Positions 1 to 22,800 of a stretch of 64,000 nucleotides of DNA are shown piece by piece (position 1 is the first letter of the stretch; every line of letters starts with the position of its first letter). The stretch comes from Amycolatopsis jejuensis. GTDB lineage: Bacteria; Actinomycetota; Actinomycetes; Mycobacteriales; Pseudonocardiaceae. The notes beneath the pieces were generated by a model, which made no database searches, was not told the DNA's origin, and was given only the letters and a program-made list of their open reading frames with translations. The DNA is taken from positions 248,001 to 312,000 of the forward strand of contig NZ_JNYZ01000006.1 of assembly GCF_000717335.1 (NCBI RefSeq), in the 5' to 3' direction. The position numbers and the translations under genes were made by a program.

Positions 1-1
1 C

Positions 2-409
2 CCGGCCTCGATCGGCATCACGCGGGACTTCCGGGACCTCGGCTTCGATTCGCTGACGTCGGTCGAGCTCCGGAACCAGCTGACCACCGCCACCGGCTTG
101 CGGTTGCCCTCGACGCTGGTGTTCGACCACCCGACGCCCGAGGCCGTAGCCACGTACCTTTCGGCGCGGCTCCCCGGCGACGGTGCCCGGCAGCCGGGTC
201 CGGCACTCGAGGAACTGGCCCGGTTCGAGGCCGCGCTGAAGGCGGACGACTCCGAGCTTGCAGTGGTCGCCCAGCGGCTCGAAGAGCTGGCTGCCCGGTT
301 GCGGCGTCCCGCGGGATCGGAGGACGGGAATTCCCCGGCGCCCCAGGGAGACATCGCTTCGGCGTCCCTCGACCAGCTGCTCGGGATCATCGACGACGAA
401 TTCGGCTGA
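2..409 (+). CDS. Type I modular PKS, C-terminal fragment (ACP and docking tail)
   Basis: The gene begins left of the window; only its last 135 codons are present. The first ~70 residues are an acyl carrier protein with the phosphopantetheine site GFDSL (Ser encoded at 50-52), followed by a helical linker rich in Ala, Glu and Leu (a probable coiled coil). The terminal acidic tail [13 protein letters not shown] is typical of actinobacterial PKS C-terminal docking domains. It should hand its chain to the PKS starting 49 bp downstream, whose N-terminus is the matching coiled-coil type. Identity of the upstream module (AT, KR and so on) cannot be known from this window. Confidence 0.93.
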   Translation, partial: PASIGITRDFRDLGFDSLTSVELRNQLTTATGLRLPSTLVFDHPTPEAVATYLSARLPGDGARQPGPALEELARFEAALKADDSELAVVAQRLEELAARLRRPAGSEDGNSPAPQGDIASASLDQLLGIIDDEFG

Positions 410-458
410 GGCCGGGCCCCTACCCCTGCCGCGACGACGATCGGATGAGGACAAGCCA

Positions 459-11363
<10,905 letters not shown>

Positions 11364-11378
11364 CGCTGGAGTGGACTG

Positions 11379-14300
11379 ATGACGGACGAGCCCTTTGTCG
11401 GGGCGCTGCGGAAGGCGCTCAAAGAGGTCGAGCGGCTGCGCCGGCAGAACGAACAGCTGGTCGCCGCCTCGGTGGAACCGATGGCCATCGTCGGGATCGG
11501 GTGCCGTTTCCCGGGCGGGGTGACGTCCCCCGAGGCGCTCTGGAGCCTGGTCGGGCAAGGCCGGGACGCCGTCGGGCCCTTTCCCGCCGACCGCGGCTGG
11601 GATCTCGGCGCGCTCGCCGGCGATGGCCGGGACCGTAGCGGGACGGGCGAGGGCGGTTTCCTCGACCGCGTCGCGGACTTCGACGCCGGGTTCTTCGGGA
11701 TCTCGCCCCGCGAGGCCGCGGCGATGGACCCGCAGCAGCGGGTGCTGCTCGAGACGACCTGGGAAGCGCTCGAACACGCCGGGATCGACCCGCAGCCGTT
11801 GCGCGGCAGCCGGACCGGCGTGTTCATCGGGACCGTCGGCCAGGACTACGGCGGGCTCGTGGCGGCGGCGGGTGCGGAAACGGATGCCCACGCGGCCACC
11901 GGTCTGCTCGCGAGTGTGCTCTCCGGCCGGATCTCGTACTCGTTCGGCTTCGAGGGACCGTCACTCACCATCGACACCGGCTGTTCGTCCTCTCTGGTCT
12001 CGCTGCAGCTGGCGGCGCAGGCACTGCGCAACGGGGAATGCTCGCTCGCGCTGGCCGGCGGGGTGACCGTGATGGCGACCCCGTCCGCGTTCGTCGAGTT
12101 CACCCGCCAGGGCGGGCTGGCGGCGGACGGGCGGTGCAAGTCCTTCGCGGACGCGGCCGACGGCACCGGCTGGGCCGAAGGAGCCGGTGTGCTGGTGGTG
12201 GAGCGGCTTTCCGACGCGCAGCGCAACGGGCACGAGGTGCTGGCGGTGCTGCGCGGCGGCGCGGTCAACTCCGACGGCGCGTCGAACGGCCTGACCGCGC
12301 CGAACGGCCTTTCCCAGCAACGGGTGCTCACCGCCGCGCTCGCCGCCGCCGGGCTCACGCCGTCCGACCTCGACGCCGTCGAGGGCCACGGCACCGGGAC
12401 CACGCTCGGGGACCCGATCGAAGCACAGGCGCTGGTCTCGGTGTACGGACCCGGCCGCGACCCGGACCGTCCATTGTGGATCGGCTCGGTCAAGTCGAAC
12501 CTCGCGCACACCCAGGGGGCGGCCGGGGTGGCCGGCGTGATCAAGATGATCATGGCGATCCGGCACGGGACCCTGCCGCCCTCGCTGCACGTGGACGCGC
12601 CGAGCACCCATGTGCAGTGGTCCGGCGGCGGGGTATCCGTGCTGACCGAACGGATGGCGTGGCCGGAAACCGGCCGTCCGCGCCGGGCCGGGGTCTCGTC
12701 GTTCGGCATCAGCGGCACCAACGCGCACGTGATCCTGGAGCAGGCACCCCCGGCGGCCGACGCCGGGCCTGCCGCCGGTGCGGAAGACGTCCTGCCCTGG
12801 CTGCTGTCCGGTCGCACCGAGCGTGCCTTGCGGGCGCAAGCACGGTCTCTTCTCGTCCATCTCGCCGAAGCGCCGGAAGAGCCGCCCGCCGACACCGCGT
12901 TCTCGCTGGCCACGACCCGAGCGTCGCTCGATCGCCGGGCCGTCGTCGTCGGTACCGGCCGCGAAGAGCTGGTCGGCGGAGTGCGGGCGCTCGCCGAAGG
13001 GGACCCCGCGCCGGGCCTCGTCGCCGGTTCCGCGGCCCGCGCTCGCGGTGCGGTACTGGTCTTCCCCGGCCAAGGTTCGCAGTGGGCGGGCATGGGTGCC
13101 GGACTCCTCACCGCGTCACCGGTGTTCGCCGCCCGGATCGCGGAGTGCGAGGACGCCCTGCGCCCGTTTGTCGACTGGTCGCTGACCGCGGTGCTGCAGG
13201 GTGCCGAGGACGCGGCCGACCTCGATCGGGTCGACGTGGCGCAGCCCGCGCTCTGGGCGATGATGGTCTCGCTGGCTGCGGTCTGGCGTGCCCACGGGGT
13301 CGAGCCCGCAGCGGTCATCGGGCACTCGCAGGGGGAGATCGCCGCCGCCTGTGTCGCGGGTGGACTGTCCCTTTCGGACGGTGCACGGGTGGTGGCCGTC
13401 CGCAGCCAGGTCATCGCCCGGACGCTGTCCGGGCACGGGGGCATGGTTTCGGTGACCGCGAGCGAGAAAGACGTGCTGGCGCGCCTGAAGCGCTGGGACG
13501 GGAAGGTGTCGGTCGCCGCGGTCAACGGACCGTCCACTGTGGTCGTTTCCGGTGCGGCCGACGCGCTCGGCGAACTGGTCGAGTCCTGTGCGGCCGACGG
13601 CGTCCGGGCCAAGCGGATCGCGGTCGACTACGCCTCGCACTCGGCGCAGGTCGATACCTTGCACGACGAACTGGCCGCGGCGCTCGCCCCGATCGAGCCG
13701 CGCAGCTGCGAGGTGCCGTTCTTTTCCACTGTCACCGGAGAATGGATCGACACTGCCGAACTCGGTGCGGCGTATTGGTTCACCAACCTCCGCAGCACCG
13801 TCCGGTTGGAGGCCGCCGTGCGTTCCCTGCTCGGCAGCGGGCACGACGTATTCCTCGAAGCCTCCCCTCACCCGGTGCTGGCGGCGGGCCTGCAGGAGAC
13901 GATCGACGAGGCCGACGCGGTGGTGCTCGGCACGTTGCGGCGCAACGACGGCGGCCGTGCCCGGCTGCTGACCGCACTGGCCGAGGCACATGTCCACGGC
14001 GTGCCGGTCGACTGGCGCGACCTCGTTTCCGGGGGAAGGCGCGGCCGCCTGCCGACGTACGCCTTCCAGCGCGAACGGCACTGGCTCGAACCGCGGCCGG
14101 GCGCGGCGAATGCGGCGGACCTCGGCCTGGAGCCGGTGGACCATCCGATGCTGGGTGCCGTGCTGGTCCGGCCCGGCACCGGCGGAGTCGTGCTCACCGG
14201 CCGGATCGGGCCGGACTCGCACCCGTGGCTCGGGGAGCACGTCGTGCTGGGCTCGGTCGTCGTCCCGGACACCGCGTTCGTCGAGTGGGCGGTGCGGGCA

Positions 14301-16826
14301 GGCGACGAGATCGGCTGCGGTGTGCTGGACGAACTGATCGTGCAACGGCCACTGGTCCTCGACGGGCGCGTCGAGGTGCAGGTCGTCGCCGGGCCCCCGG
14401 ACTCCGTCGAGGTGTATTCCCGGACCGGAGGCGGCGCACCGTGGATCCGCCATGCCACGGCGAGGATGTCGGCTGCTGCGGCGGGTCCGGCGGAGTCGTC
14501 GCCATGGCCGCCCGAAGGTGCACATGCAGTCGATGTCGACGAGTTCCTCGATGCGGCCGGGCATGTGGCCGGTCCGGCGTTCCGGAACGTGGTCGCGGTA
14601 TGGCGGCACGGCGAAGACCTGTTCGTACAGACCGAGCTTCCCGAAGAACTCCATCCGGCGGCGGCGCGGTTCGCGGTGCACCCGGCGCTTCTCCAGACCG
14701 CGCTGTCCGCCGCGCTCGCGACGCCGGGCGAGCTCGCGCTGCCGTCGAGCTGGCACGGGGTCCAGGTGCACGCCACGGGAGCGACTGCGCTGCGGCTGCA
14801 CCTCTCGCCGGACGGCGGGGGTGGCGTATCCCTGACCGCCGACGACCTCACCGGTTCCCGGGTGCTGACTGCGGAATCGGTCCGGCGGGGAACGATCTCC
14901 GCCGATCTGCTCGCGCCCTCCGCGCCCGCGCACCGCGACTCGCTGTTCCGGCTCCACTGGGTACCGGCGCCGACGGGATCGGCGGTGCCGCCCGGCCGCT
15001 GGGCGGTGGCCGGGAGCGGACCTGTGGTGTCTGCAGTGGAACGCGGCGGGGTAATGGTGGTGACGGCGCCGGGCCTGGACAAGCTCGGTGCGGCAGGGGA
15101 GCCGGTACCGGATCTGGTCGTGCTGCCGGTCGCTTCGGAGACTACCGGCGATCTCGCTGCGGCGGCTCATCCGGCGGTCCGCGACGTACTGGCCGCGGTG
15201 CAGACTTTCCTGCGCGAGCGCCGGTTCGACGACTCCCACCTGGTGGTGCTGACCCGCCAGGCGGTGGCCACCACGCCGGACGAGAACGTCGAGGGCCTCG
15301 CCGACGCGGGGGTCTGGGGCCTGGTGCGCTCTGCCCAGTCCGAGAACCCCGGCCGGATCACTCTCGCCGACATCGATGAAGAACACAGCTCGGCGAAGGC
15401 GTTCGTCACCGCGATCGCCCATGCCGTCGCGGCCGATGAACCGCAGCTCGCTCTTCGGTGCGGCACTGCCACCGTGCCCCGGCTCGCCCGCGTAGAACCG
15501 GACGGACCGGCGGGATGGCAGCTCGACCCCACCGGTTCCGGGACCGTGCTCGTCACCGGCGGCACCGGCACGCTCGGCTCGCTCGTCTGCCGCCATCTCG
15601 CCGGGAAGCTCGGGGTCCGGCGGCTGCTGGTGATCAGCAGGCGGGGCCCGGCCGCCGACGGGGCCGACGTGCTTCGCGACGAACTCGCCGGTCTCGGGGC
15701 AACGGCGGACATCGTCTCCTGCGACGCGGCGAACCGCGACGACTTGGCTGCAGTGCTGGCCGGAGTTCCGGCCGAGCACCCGCTGAGCGCCGTCGTCCAT
15801 CTGGCCGCGGTGCTCGACGATGGCGTGTTCGACGCGCTGACCGGCGACCGCGTCGACCGGGTACTCGAACCGAAAGTCGACGCCGCGCTCAACCTCCACG
15901 AGCTCACCCGCGATCAGGACCTGTCGGCGTTCGTGCTCTTCTCGTCGTTCTCCGGGGTTTCCGGCGCGGCCGGGCAGGCAGCCTACGCCGCAGCTAACAC
16001 CTTCCTCGACGCGCTGGCCCAGCACCGCCGGGCCGCCAGGTTGCCTGCCACCTCGCTGGCTTGGGGCTTCTGGGAACAGCGCAGCGAACTGACCGGCCGG
16101 CTCGAAGCGACCGACCTCGCCCGGTTCCGCCGCGAAGGCATCCTGGCGATGACGGCCGAGCAGGGCCTCGGACTGTTCGATCTGGCGTCCACTGTGGACG
16201 AATCACTCGTCGTCACGGCGCCGCTGGAGCTGCGGCCGGTGTCCCAGGGGCCGGTCCCGCCGCTGCTGCGCGGGCTCGTGCGGGCACCGGCGCGGCGGAC
16301 CGGGGACCGCGAAACCGGCCGTCCGGCGGGACTGAGCCTGGTCGGCCGCAGCGTGGCGGAGCAGGAGAACCTGGTGCTCGGGCTGGTGAACCGGCACGTG
16401 GCCGCGGTGCTCGGGCACGGCTCTGCGGACGAGGTCGAGGCCGAACGCGGGTTCCTCGAACTCGGGATGACGTCGCTGACCGCGGTCGAGCTGCGGAACC
16501 GGCTGGCCGCCGACCTCGGCATCCGGCTGCCGATCACCCTGATCTTCGACCATCCGGCGCCGATCGCGCTGGCCCGGCACCTCCGGGCGGAACTCGGCGC
16601 GGACGCCGGGCCGGGCCCGCTGCTGACCGAGCTCGAAAGGCTCGAAGCGGCTGTTTCGGGCGCCGAACCGGACGCCGCCACCCGAGCGCTCCTGGCCAAG
16701 AGACTGTCCGCGCTGCAGTGGCGGCTGGCCGACGGCGAGCCGGGCACCGGCACTTCCGACGGGCTCGCCGAGGCGAGCGACGACGAGATGTTCGCGTTCA
16801 TCGACCAGGAGCTCGGGCGCAGCTGA
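11379..16826 (+). CDS. Monomodular type I PKS (module 3) with degenerate DH
   Basis: 1815 residues, ATG after a GGAG site. Its N-terminal docking helix ([15 protein letters not shown]) is a different type from those of the flanking PKS proteins. KS ~35-450 has DTGCSSS (Cys202; Gly replaces the usual Ala). The AT is methylmalonyl type (GHSQG Ser650, YASH 751-754). The DH keeps its His motif (His954, [10 protein letters not shown]) but the second catalytic Asp is Gln1106 ([10 protein letters not shown]) and the usual YGPxF reads AGPAF, so it is probably inactive. KR from ~1388 has the LDD motif (B type). ACP Ser1699 sits in GMTSL, not GFDSL. Expected product: an alpha-methyl beta-hydroxy unit. 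The acidic tail [13 protein letters not shown] is a docking domain. Co-transcription with its neighbours is implied by gaps of 15 and 28 bp. Confidence 0.95.
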   Translation: MTDEPFVGALRKALKEVERLRRQNEQLVAASVEPMAIVGIGCRFPGGVTSPEALWSLVGQGRDAVGPFPADRGWDLGALAGDGRDRSGTGEGGFLDRVADFDAGFFGISPREAAAMDPQQRVLLETTWEALEHAGIDPQPLRGSRTGVFIGTVGQDYGGLVAAAGAETDAHAATGLLASVLSGRISYSFGFEGPSLTIDTGCSSSLVSLQLAAQALRNGECSLALAGGVTVMATPSAFVEFTRQGGLAADGRCKSFADAADGTGWAEGAGVLVVERLSDAQRNGHEVLAVLRGGAVNSDGASNGLTAPNGLSQQRVLTAALAAAGLTPSDLDAVEGHGTGTTLGDPIEAQALVSVYGPGRDPDRPLWIGSVKSNLAHTQGAAGVAGVIKMIMAIRHGTLPPSLHVDAPSTHVQWSGGGVSVLTERMAWPETGRPRRAGVSSFGISGTNAHVILEQAPPAADAGPAAGAEDVLPWLLSGRTERALRAQARSLLVHLAEAPEEPPADTAFSLATTRASLDRRAVVVGTGREELVGGVRALAEGDPAPGLVAGSAARARGAVLVFPGQGSQWAGMGAGLLTASPVFAARIAECEDALRPFVDWSLTAVLQGAEDAADLDRVDVAQPALWAMMVSLAAVWRAHGVEPAAVIGHSQGEIAAACVAGGLSLSDGARVVAVRSQVIARTLSGHGGMVSVTASEKDVLARLKRWDGKVSVAAVNGPSTVVVSGAADALGELVESCAADGVRAKRIAVDYASHSAQVDTLHDELAAALAPIEPRSCEVPFFSTVTGEWIDTAELGAAYWFTNLRSTVRLEAAVRSLLGSGHDVFLEASPHPVLAAGLQETIDEADAVVLGTLRRNDGGRARLLTALAEAHVHGVPVDWRDLVSGGRRGRLPTYAFQRERHWLEPRPGAANAADLGLEPVDHPMLGAVLVRPGTGGVVLTGRIGPDSHPWLGEHVVLGSVVVPDTAFVEWAVRAGDEIGCGVLDELIVQRPLVLDGRVEVQVVAGPPDSVEVYSRTGGGAPWIRHATARMSAAAAGPAESSPWPPEGAHAVDVDEFLDAAGHVAGPAFRNVVAVWRHGEDLFVQTELPEELHPAAARFAVHPALLQTALSAALATPGELALPSSWHGVQVHATGATALRLHLSPDGGGGVSLTADDLTGSRVLTAESVRRGTISADLLAPSAPAHRDSLFRLHWVPAPTGSAVPPGRWAVAGSGPVVSAVERGGVMVVTAPGLDKLGAAGEPVPDLVVLPVASETTGDLAAAAHPAVRDVLAAVQTFLRERRFDDSHLVVLTRQAVATTPDENVEGLADAGVWGLVRSAQSENPGRITLADIDEEHSSAKAFVTAIAHAVAADEPQLALRCGTATVPRLARVEPDGPAGWQLDPTGSGTVLVTGGTGTLGSLVCRHLAGKLGVRRLLVISRRGPAADGADVLRDELAGLGATADIVSCDAANRDDLAAVLAGVPAEHPLSAVVHLAAVLDDGVFDALTGDRVDRVLEPKVDAALNLHELTRDQDLSAFVLFSSFSGVSGAAGQAAYAAANTFLDALAQHRRAARLPATSLAWGFWEQRSELTGRLEATDLARFRREGILAMTAEQGLGLFDLASTVDESLVVTAPLELRPVSQGPVPPLLRGLVRAPARRTGDRETGRPAGLSLVGRSVAEQENLVLGLVNRHVAAVLGHGSADEVEAERGFLELGMTSLTAVELRNRLAADLGIRLPITLIFDHPAPIALARHLRAELGADAGPGPLLTELERLEAAVSGAEPDAATRALLAKRLSALQWRLADGEPGTGTSDGLAEASDDEMFAFIDQELGRS

Positions 16827-16854
16827 GCGTCCCTCACCCGGAGGCAGTACCCGC

Positions 16855-19800
16855 ATGACGAGCACCGAAGACAAGCTCCGCGACTACCTCAAGCTGGTCA
16901 CCACCGACCTGCGGCAGACCCGGCAGCGCCTTGGCGCGGCCGAGGCGAAGCAGACCGAGCCGATCGCGATCGTCGGCATGGGCTGCCGTTACCCCGGGGG
17001 AGCGCACTCGCCCGGGGAGCTGTGGCAGCTGCTGCTCGACGGCACCGACGCGATTTCCGTGTTCCCCGCCGATCGCGGGTGGGACGCGGCCGCGATCTAC
17101 GACCCCGACCCGGACCGGCCCGGCAAGACCTACGTCGTCGAGGGCGGCTTCCTCCGCGACGCCGCGGCGTTCGACCCGGGGTTCTTCGGGATTTCGCCGC
17201 GCGAGGCGCTGGCGATGGACCCGCAGCAGCGGTTGCTGCTCGAGGTGACCTGGGAGGCGATCGAGCACGCGGGGATCGACCCGCAGTCCTTGCGTGGCAC
17301 CGAAACCGGCACCTTCGTCGGCGCGGTCGAATCGACCTACGGCGCGGCCGCGGGCCTGCCGGAAACCGCCGAGGGCCACGTGCTGACCGGCACGGCGGCC
17401 AGTGTCCTGTCCGGCCGGGTCTCGTACTTCCTCGGTCTCGAAGGGCCGGCCGTCACGGTCAACACCGCGTGTTCGTCTTCGCTGGTGGCGCTGCACTGGG
17501 CGGAGCAGGCGCTGCGCAGCGGAGAATGCTCGATGGCACTGGCCGGCGGGGTGACGGTGATGGCGACCCCGAGTGCGTTCGTCGAGTTCGCGCGCCAGCG
17601 GGGCATGTCGCGGGACGGGCGGTGCAAGGCGTTTGCCGAGGGCGCCGACGGGATGGCGTGGGGCGAAGGCGCCGGCATCCTCGTGCTGGAGCGGCTTTCC
17701 GACGCCCAGCGCCGGGGACACCGGGTGCTCGCCGTCGTCCGCGGCTCCGCGGTCAACCAGGACGGGGCGAGCAGCGGGCTGACCGCGCCGCACGGTCCGT
17801 CCCAGCAGCGGGTCATCCGTGCGGCGCTGGAGAACGCCCGGCTGACGCCGGACCAGATCGACGTCGTGGAGGCACACGGCACCGGCACGAGCCTCGGCGA
17901 CCCGATCGAGGCACAGGCACTCATCGCGGCCTACGGCCGGAACCGGGCCCGCCCCCTGCTGCTCGGCTCGGTGAAATCGAACCTGGGGCACGCGCAGGCC
18001 GCGGCCGGGGTGGCCGGGGTGATCAAGATGGTACTCGCGCTGCAGGAAGCCGTGGTGCCGAAAACTCTGCACGCGGAGACGCCGACGACCAGCGTCGACT
18101 GGAGTTCGGGCGCGGTGGAACTGGCGACCGGGCGGCAGGCGTGGCCGGTCGGCGGCCGTCCGCGCCGGGCCGCAGTTTCCGCGTTCGGGATCAGCGGGAC
18201 CAATGCCCACGTCATCCTCGAACAGGCCCCGGAAACCGAACCCGCGCCGGGTGCCGCCGCCGGTGCCGTGGTGCCCTGGATCCTGTCCGCGAAGACGCCG
18301 CAGGCGCTCCACGGGCAAGCCGCGCGGCTGCTCTCCCACCTCCGGACGCGGCCGGACGTGCCCATTGCCGACGTCGCTGCTTCGCTGGCCCTGGGCCGTT
18401 CCCGGTTTTCCTGCCGGGCGGTGATCGCGGCCGGTGACCGCGACAGCGCACTGCGCGGCCTGACGGCGCTGGCCGATGGCGAACCCGACCCAGCGCTCGC
18501 TGAAGGAGCGGTGGCCGGTGGCAAGACCGCGTTCTTGTTCTCCGGCCAGGGTTCGCAGCGCCTCGGCATGGGCCGCGAGCTCTACGAGCGGTTCCCGGTC
18601 TTCGCCGAAGCATTCGATGCGGTGACTGCGGAACTCGGCCCGCTGCTGGAGCGTCCGCTGGAGGAGGTCGTCTGGGGGGCCGATGCCGGGCTCCTGGACG
18701 AAACCGGCTGGACGCAGCCCGCGCTGTTCGCCGTCGAGGTCGCGCTCCACCGGCTGGTGACGTCGTGGGGGGTCACGCCGGATTTCGTCGCGGGCCACTC
18801 GATCGGCGAGATCGCGGCCGCGCACGTCGCCGGGGTCTTCCCGCTCCGGGACGCGGCACAGCTCGTCGCGGCCCGGGCCCGGCTCATGCAGGCGCTGCCT
18901 GCTTCCGGGGCCATGGCCGCGATCCAGGCGGCCGAGAGCGAGGTACTTCCGCTGCTGACCGGCAGTGTCTCGATCGCCGCGATCAACGGACCCGCCTCGG
19001 TCGTCGTGTCCGGTGCCGAAGCCGCGGTCGCCGCGGTGACCGCGCGGTTCACCGGACAGGGCCGCAAGACCTCGCGGCTGCGGGTGTCGCACGCGTTCCA
19101 TTCTCCGCTGATGGACGCGATGCTGGCCGAGTTCCGCACGACCGTGGCGGAATTGTCCTTTCACCGGCCGGAAATTCCGGTCGTGTCGACCCGGTCCGGC
19201 CGGGTCGCGGCCGACGGCGAACTGGGTACGCCGGACTACTGGGTACGCCAGGTCCGGGAAACCGTCCGGTTCGCCGACGGCATCCGGGCATTGACCGCCG
19301 AAGGGACCCGGACGTTCGTGGAGCTGGGTCCCGACGGCGTGCTGTCGGCGATGACGCACGAATCGGCGCCTGCCGGGGCGGCCGCGATTCCCTTGCTGCG
19401 CAAGGACCGCGCCGAGGAACCCGCCGCCGTCGATGCGCTGGCGCAGCTGCACGTCCGTGGCGTCGCAGTGGACTGGACCACCTTGGTCCGCGGCGGGCGC
19501 CAGGTGGACCTGCCGACCTACGCCTTCCAGCACGAACGGTTCTGGCCGGACAACGCGGCCGGCCGCCCGGCGGACGTCACTGCGGCCGGTCTCGATGCGG
19601 CCGGGCACCCGATGTTCGGTGCGGCCGTCGTATTGGCCGATGCCGACGGCGTAGTGCTGACCAGCAGGCTGTCGCTCGGTTCCCACCCATGGCTGGCCGA
19701 TCACGTGGTCGGGGGCCGGGTATTGCTGCCCGGTACGGCCTTCGTCGAACTGGCGATCCGCGCGGGCGACGAGGTCGGCTGCGACCGGCTCGAAGACCTG

Positions 19801-22800
19801 ACCCTCGCGGCCCCGCTGGTCCTGCCCGAGCAGGAGGGCATCCAGCTCCAGCTGCGCGTGAGTGCGGCCGGGGAATCGGGCCGCCGGACATTCACGATCC
19901 ACGCCCGGCCCGAAGGCGCGTCCTGGGTGCAGCACGCCTCTGGTGTGCTGTCCGCAGCAGCCCGTACCGGCGACCCGTTCGACACCGCGGTTTGGCCGCC
20001 GGAAGGAGCGGAACCGGTCGACCTCGACGGCGCCTATGAGTGGTTCGCCGAGGGCGGCTTCGCATACGGCCCGGCGTTCCACGGAGTGCGCGCGGTCTGG
20101 CGCGGTGGTGCCGACGTGTTCGCCGAAGTCGAGTTGCCTGGTCACGTCGAGGAGGCCGAAGCGTTCGGCCTGCACCCGGCGCTGTTCGACGCGGCACTTC
20201 AGGCGGCAGCGCTGGCTGAGCGCGGGGAAGACGGCCGCAGCGGGATGCCGTTCTCGTGGGAAGGCGTCTCACTGCACGCTGCCGGAGCGACCTCGGCCCG
20301 GGTGCGGCTGCGGCCCGTCGGTGACGACACCGTGTCGCTGGCCCTCGTCGATGCAGCCGGTGCGCCGATTGCTTCGGTCGACTCACTGGTCTTCCGGACC
20401 ATCCCGGCGGAGCAGCAGGCCGCAGCGCATCAGGACAGTCTCTTCCGGACCGCATGGGTGCCAGCGCCGCCCGCCGAGGCGCCGGTCGCATCGGTGGCGC
20501 TACTCGGAACCGACGAGCTGGGGCTCCGTGACTTCGTGGTGCCGCACGAAGACTTCGCCGCGCTGTTGGCGAACCCGGCCGGCGAGGTACCGGACGTAGT
20601 GCTGGTCACCATGGCCGGGACGGACTCGGCGCCGGTCGAAGCCGTACCCGCGGAGGTCGCCGGTGCACTGGACCTGCTGCAACGCTGGCTGGCCGAAGAA
20701 CGGCTCGCCGGTTCCCGGCTCGTGTTCGTCGCGCGGGGCGCGACCACCGGCGAAAGCCTTGCCGCCGCCGCGGTCTGGGGTCTGGTCCGGTCGGCCCAGA
20801 CCGAACATCCGGGGCGCTTCGGCCTGATCGATCTCGACGCCGATACGGCGTCTGCCGATGCGCTGCCGCAGGCCGTGACCTCGGCTGAGCCGAACCTGCG
20901 CATCCACCGGGCGACGATGCTGGCCCCGCGGCTGGAGCCGCTGCCCGCTACCCCGGAGCCGGCCGGATGGGACGGCACGGTGCTGATCACCGGCGGCACC
21001 GGTGGTCTCGGCAGCATCCTCGCCCGGCACCTGGTGGCGCGCGGCGTGCGGAAGCTCGTGCTGGCCAGCCGCCGCGGGCTCGATGCCGAGGGAGCTGTCC
21101 AGCTGCGCGACGAACTCTCCGGGCAGGGCGCCGAGGTCACCATCGCCTCTTGCGACCTCACCGACCGGGATGCGATCGCCGCACTGCTCGCGAGCCATCC
21201 CGTCACGGCGGTGGTGCACGCCGCGGGGGTACTCGACGACGGAACCGTCGCCTCGCTCACGCCGGAGCAGATCGAAACCGTGTTGCGGCCCAAGGTGGAT
21301 GCGGCCTGGCACCTGCACGAACTGGCCGGCGAGCTTTCGGCGTTCGTCCTGTTCTCCTCGGTGGCGAGCCCCTTCGGCGCGGCCGGCCAGGGAAACTACG
21401 CGGCGGGCAACGCTTTCCTCGACGCCCTGGCCCAGCACCGGCAAAACCTCGGCCTCCCCGGACTCTCCCTGCAATGGGGGCCGTGGAGCCGGGAGGCGGG
21501 CATGACCGGCGGCCTGACCGGGGCCGACCTCGAGCGGATGGCCGGGTCCGGCGTCCCGCCGCTGACGCCGGAGCAGGGGACTGCCCTGTTCGACGTCGCG
21601 ACGATGAGCAGCGAAGCCGTGGTGGCGCCGGTCCGGCTGGATGTCCCGGTGCTCGCCGGCCAGGACGAGGTACCCGGAGTGCTGCGCGGGCTCGTCCCGG
21701 TGCGCCGCCGCCGGGCGACGGCGGCCGGGGCCGGGATCAGCGGGCTGGCCGGGATGGCCCCGGCGGACCGCCGGGAGGTGCTGCTCGACCTCGTGCTCGG
21801 CCGGGCCGCACTGGTGCTCGGGCACGCCGGGCCGGGCTCGATCGACGCCGAGCGGTCGTTCCAGGAGCTCGGGTTCGATTCGCTCACTGCCGTCGATCTG
21901 CGGAACCGGCTCGGCACCGCGGTCGGCAGGCACTTGCCCGCCACGCTCGTCTTCGACTACCCGACCCCCGGCGCGCTGGCCGGGTATCTGCTCGGGGAAC
22001 TGTTCGGCTCGGCCCCCGCGGACGTCCCCGTTGCTTCGCTGCCGCCGGCGGACGACGATCCCATCGCCATCGTCGGGATGGCGTGCCGCTACCCCGGAGC
22101 TGTGCAGTCGCCGGACGACCTGTGGCGGCTCGTCGAGAGTGGCACCGACGCGATTTCGGCCTTCCCGGACAACCGCGGCTGGGACCTCGGCCAGGTCGGC
22201 ACTTCGCGCTCGGGCGGATTCCTGTACGACGCGGGCGCGTTCGATGCGGGCTTTTTCGGGATGAGCCCGCGGGAAGCACTCGCGACGGATGCGCAGCAGC
22301 GCTTGCTGCTGGAGACGTCGTGGGAGGCGATCGAACAGGCCGGGATCGAGCCGGGGTCCCTGCGCGGCAGCCGGACCGGGGTGTTCGCCGGGATCATGTA
22401 CAGCGATTACAGCCATCTGCTGTCCGGCAATGAGTTCGAGGGATTCCGCGGCAACGGCAGCGCGCCGAGTGTGGCGTCCGGGCGCGTCTCCTACACCCTC
22501 GGGCTGGAAGGCCCGGCGGTCACCGTGGACACTGCCTGTTCGTCCTCGCTGGTGGCGATGCATTGGGCGGCGCAAGCGCTGCGCAGCGGTGAGTGCTCGC
22601 TTGCCTTGGCAGGCGGCGCGACCGTACTGTCCACTCCGGACCTTTTCGCCGAGTTCTCGCGGCAGGGCGGCCTGTCCGCCGACGGCCGGTGCAAGTCCTT
22701 TTCGGACGAAGCGGACGGCGTGGGCTGGGCAGAGGGCGTGGGAATCCTCGTGCTGGAGCGGCTTTCCGACGCCCGGCGCAACGGGCACGAGGTCCACGCG

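Noticed and set aside
11979-11990. Module 3 KS with DTGCSSS taken as an inactive KS
   Set aside because: The catalytic Cys202 is present; only the neighbouring Ala is Gly, which is tolerated.
12038-15379. 1113-codon plus-strand frame inside module 3
   Set aside because: Out of frame with an intact PKS module and composed of low-complexity Arg/Gly/Ala; no start signal.
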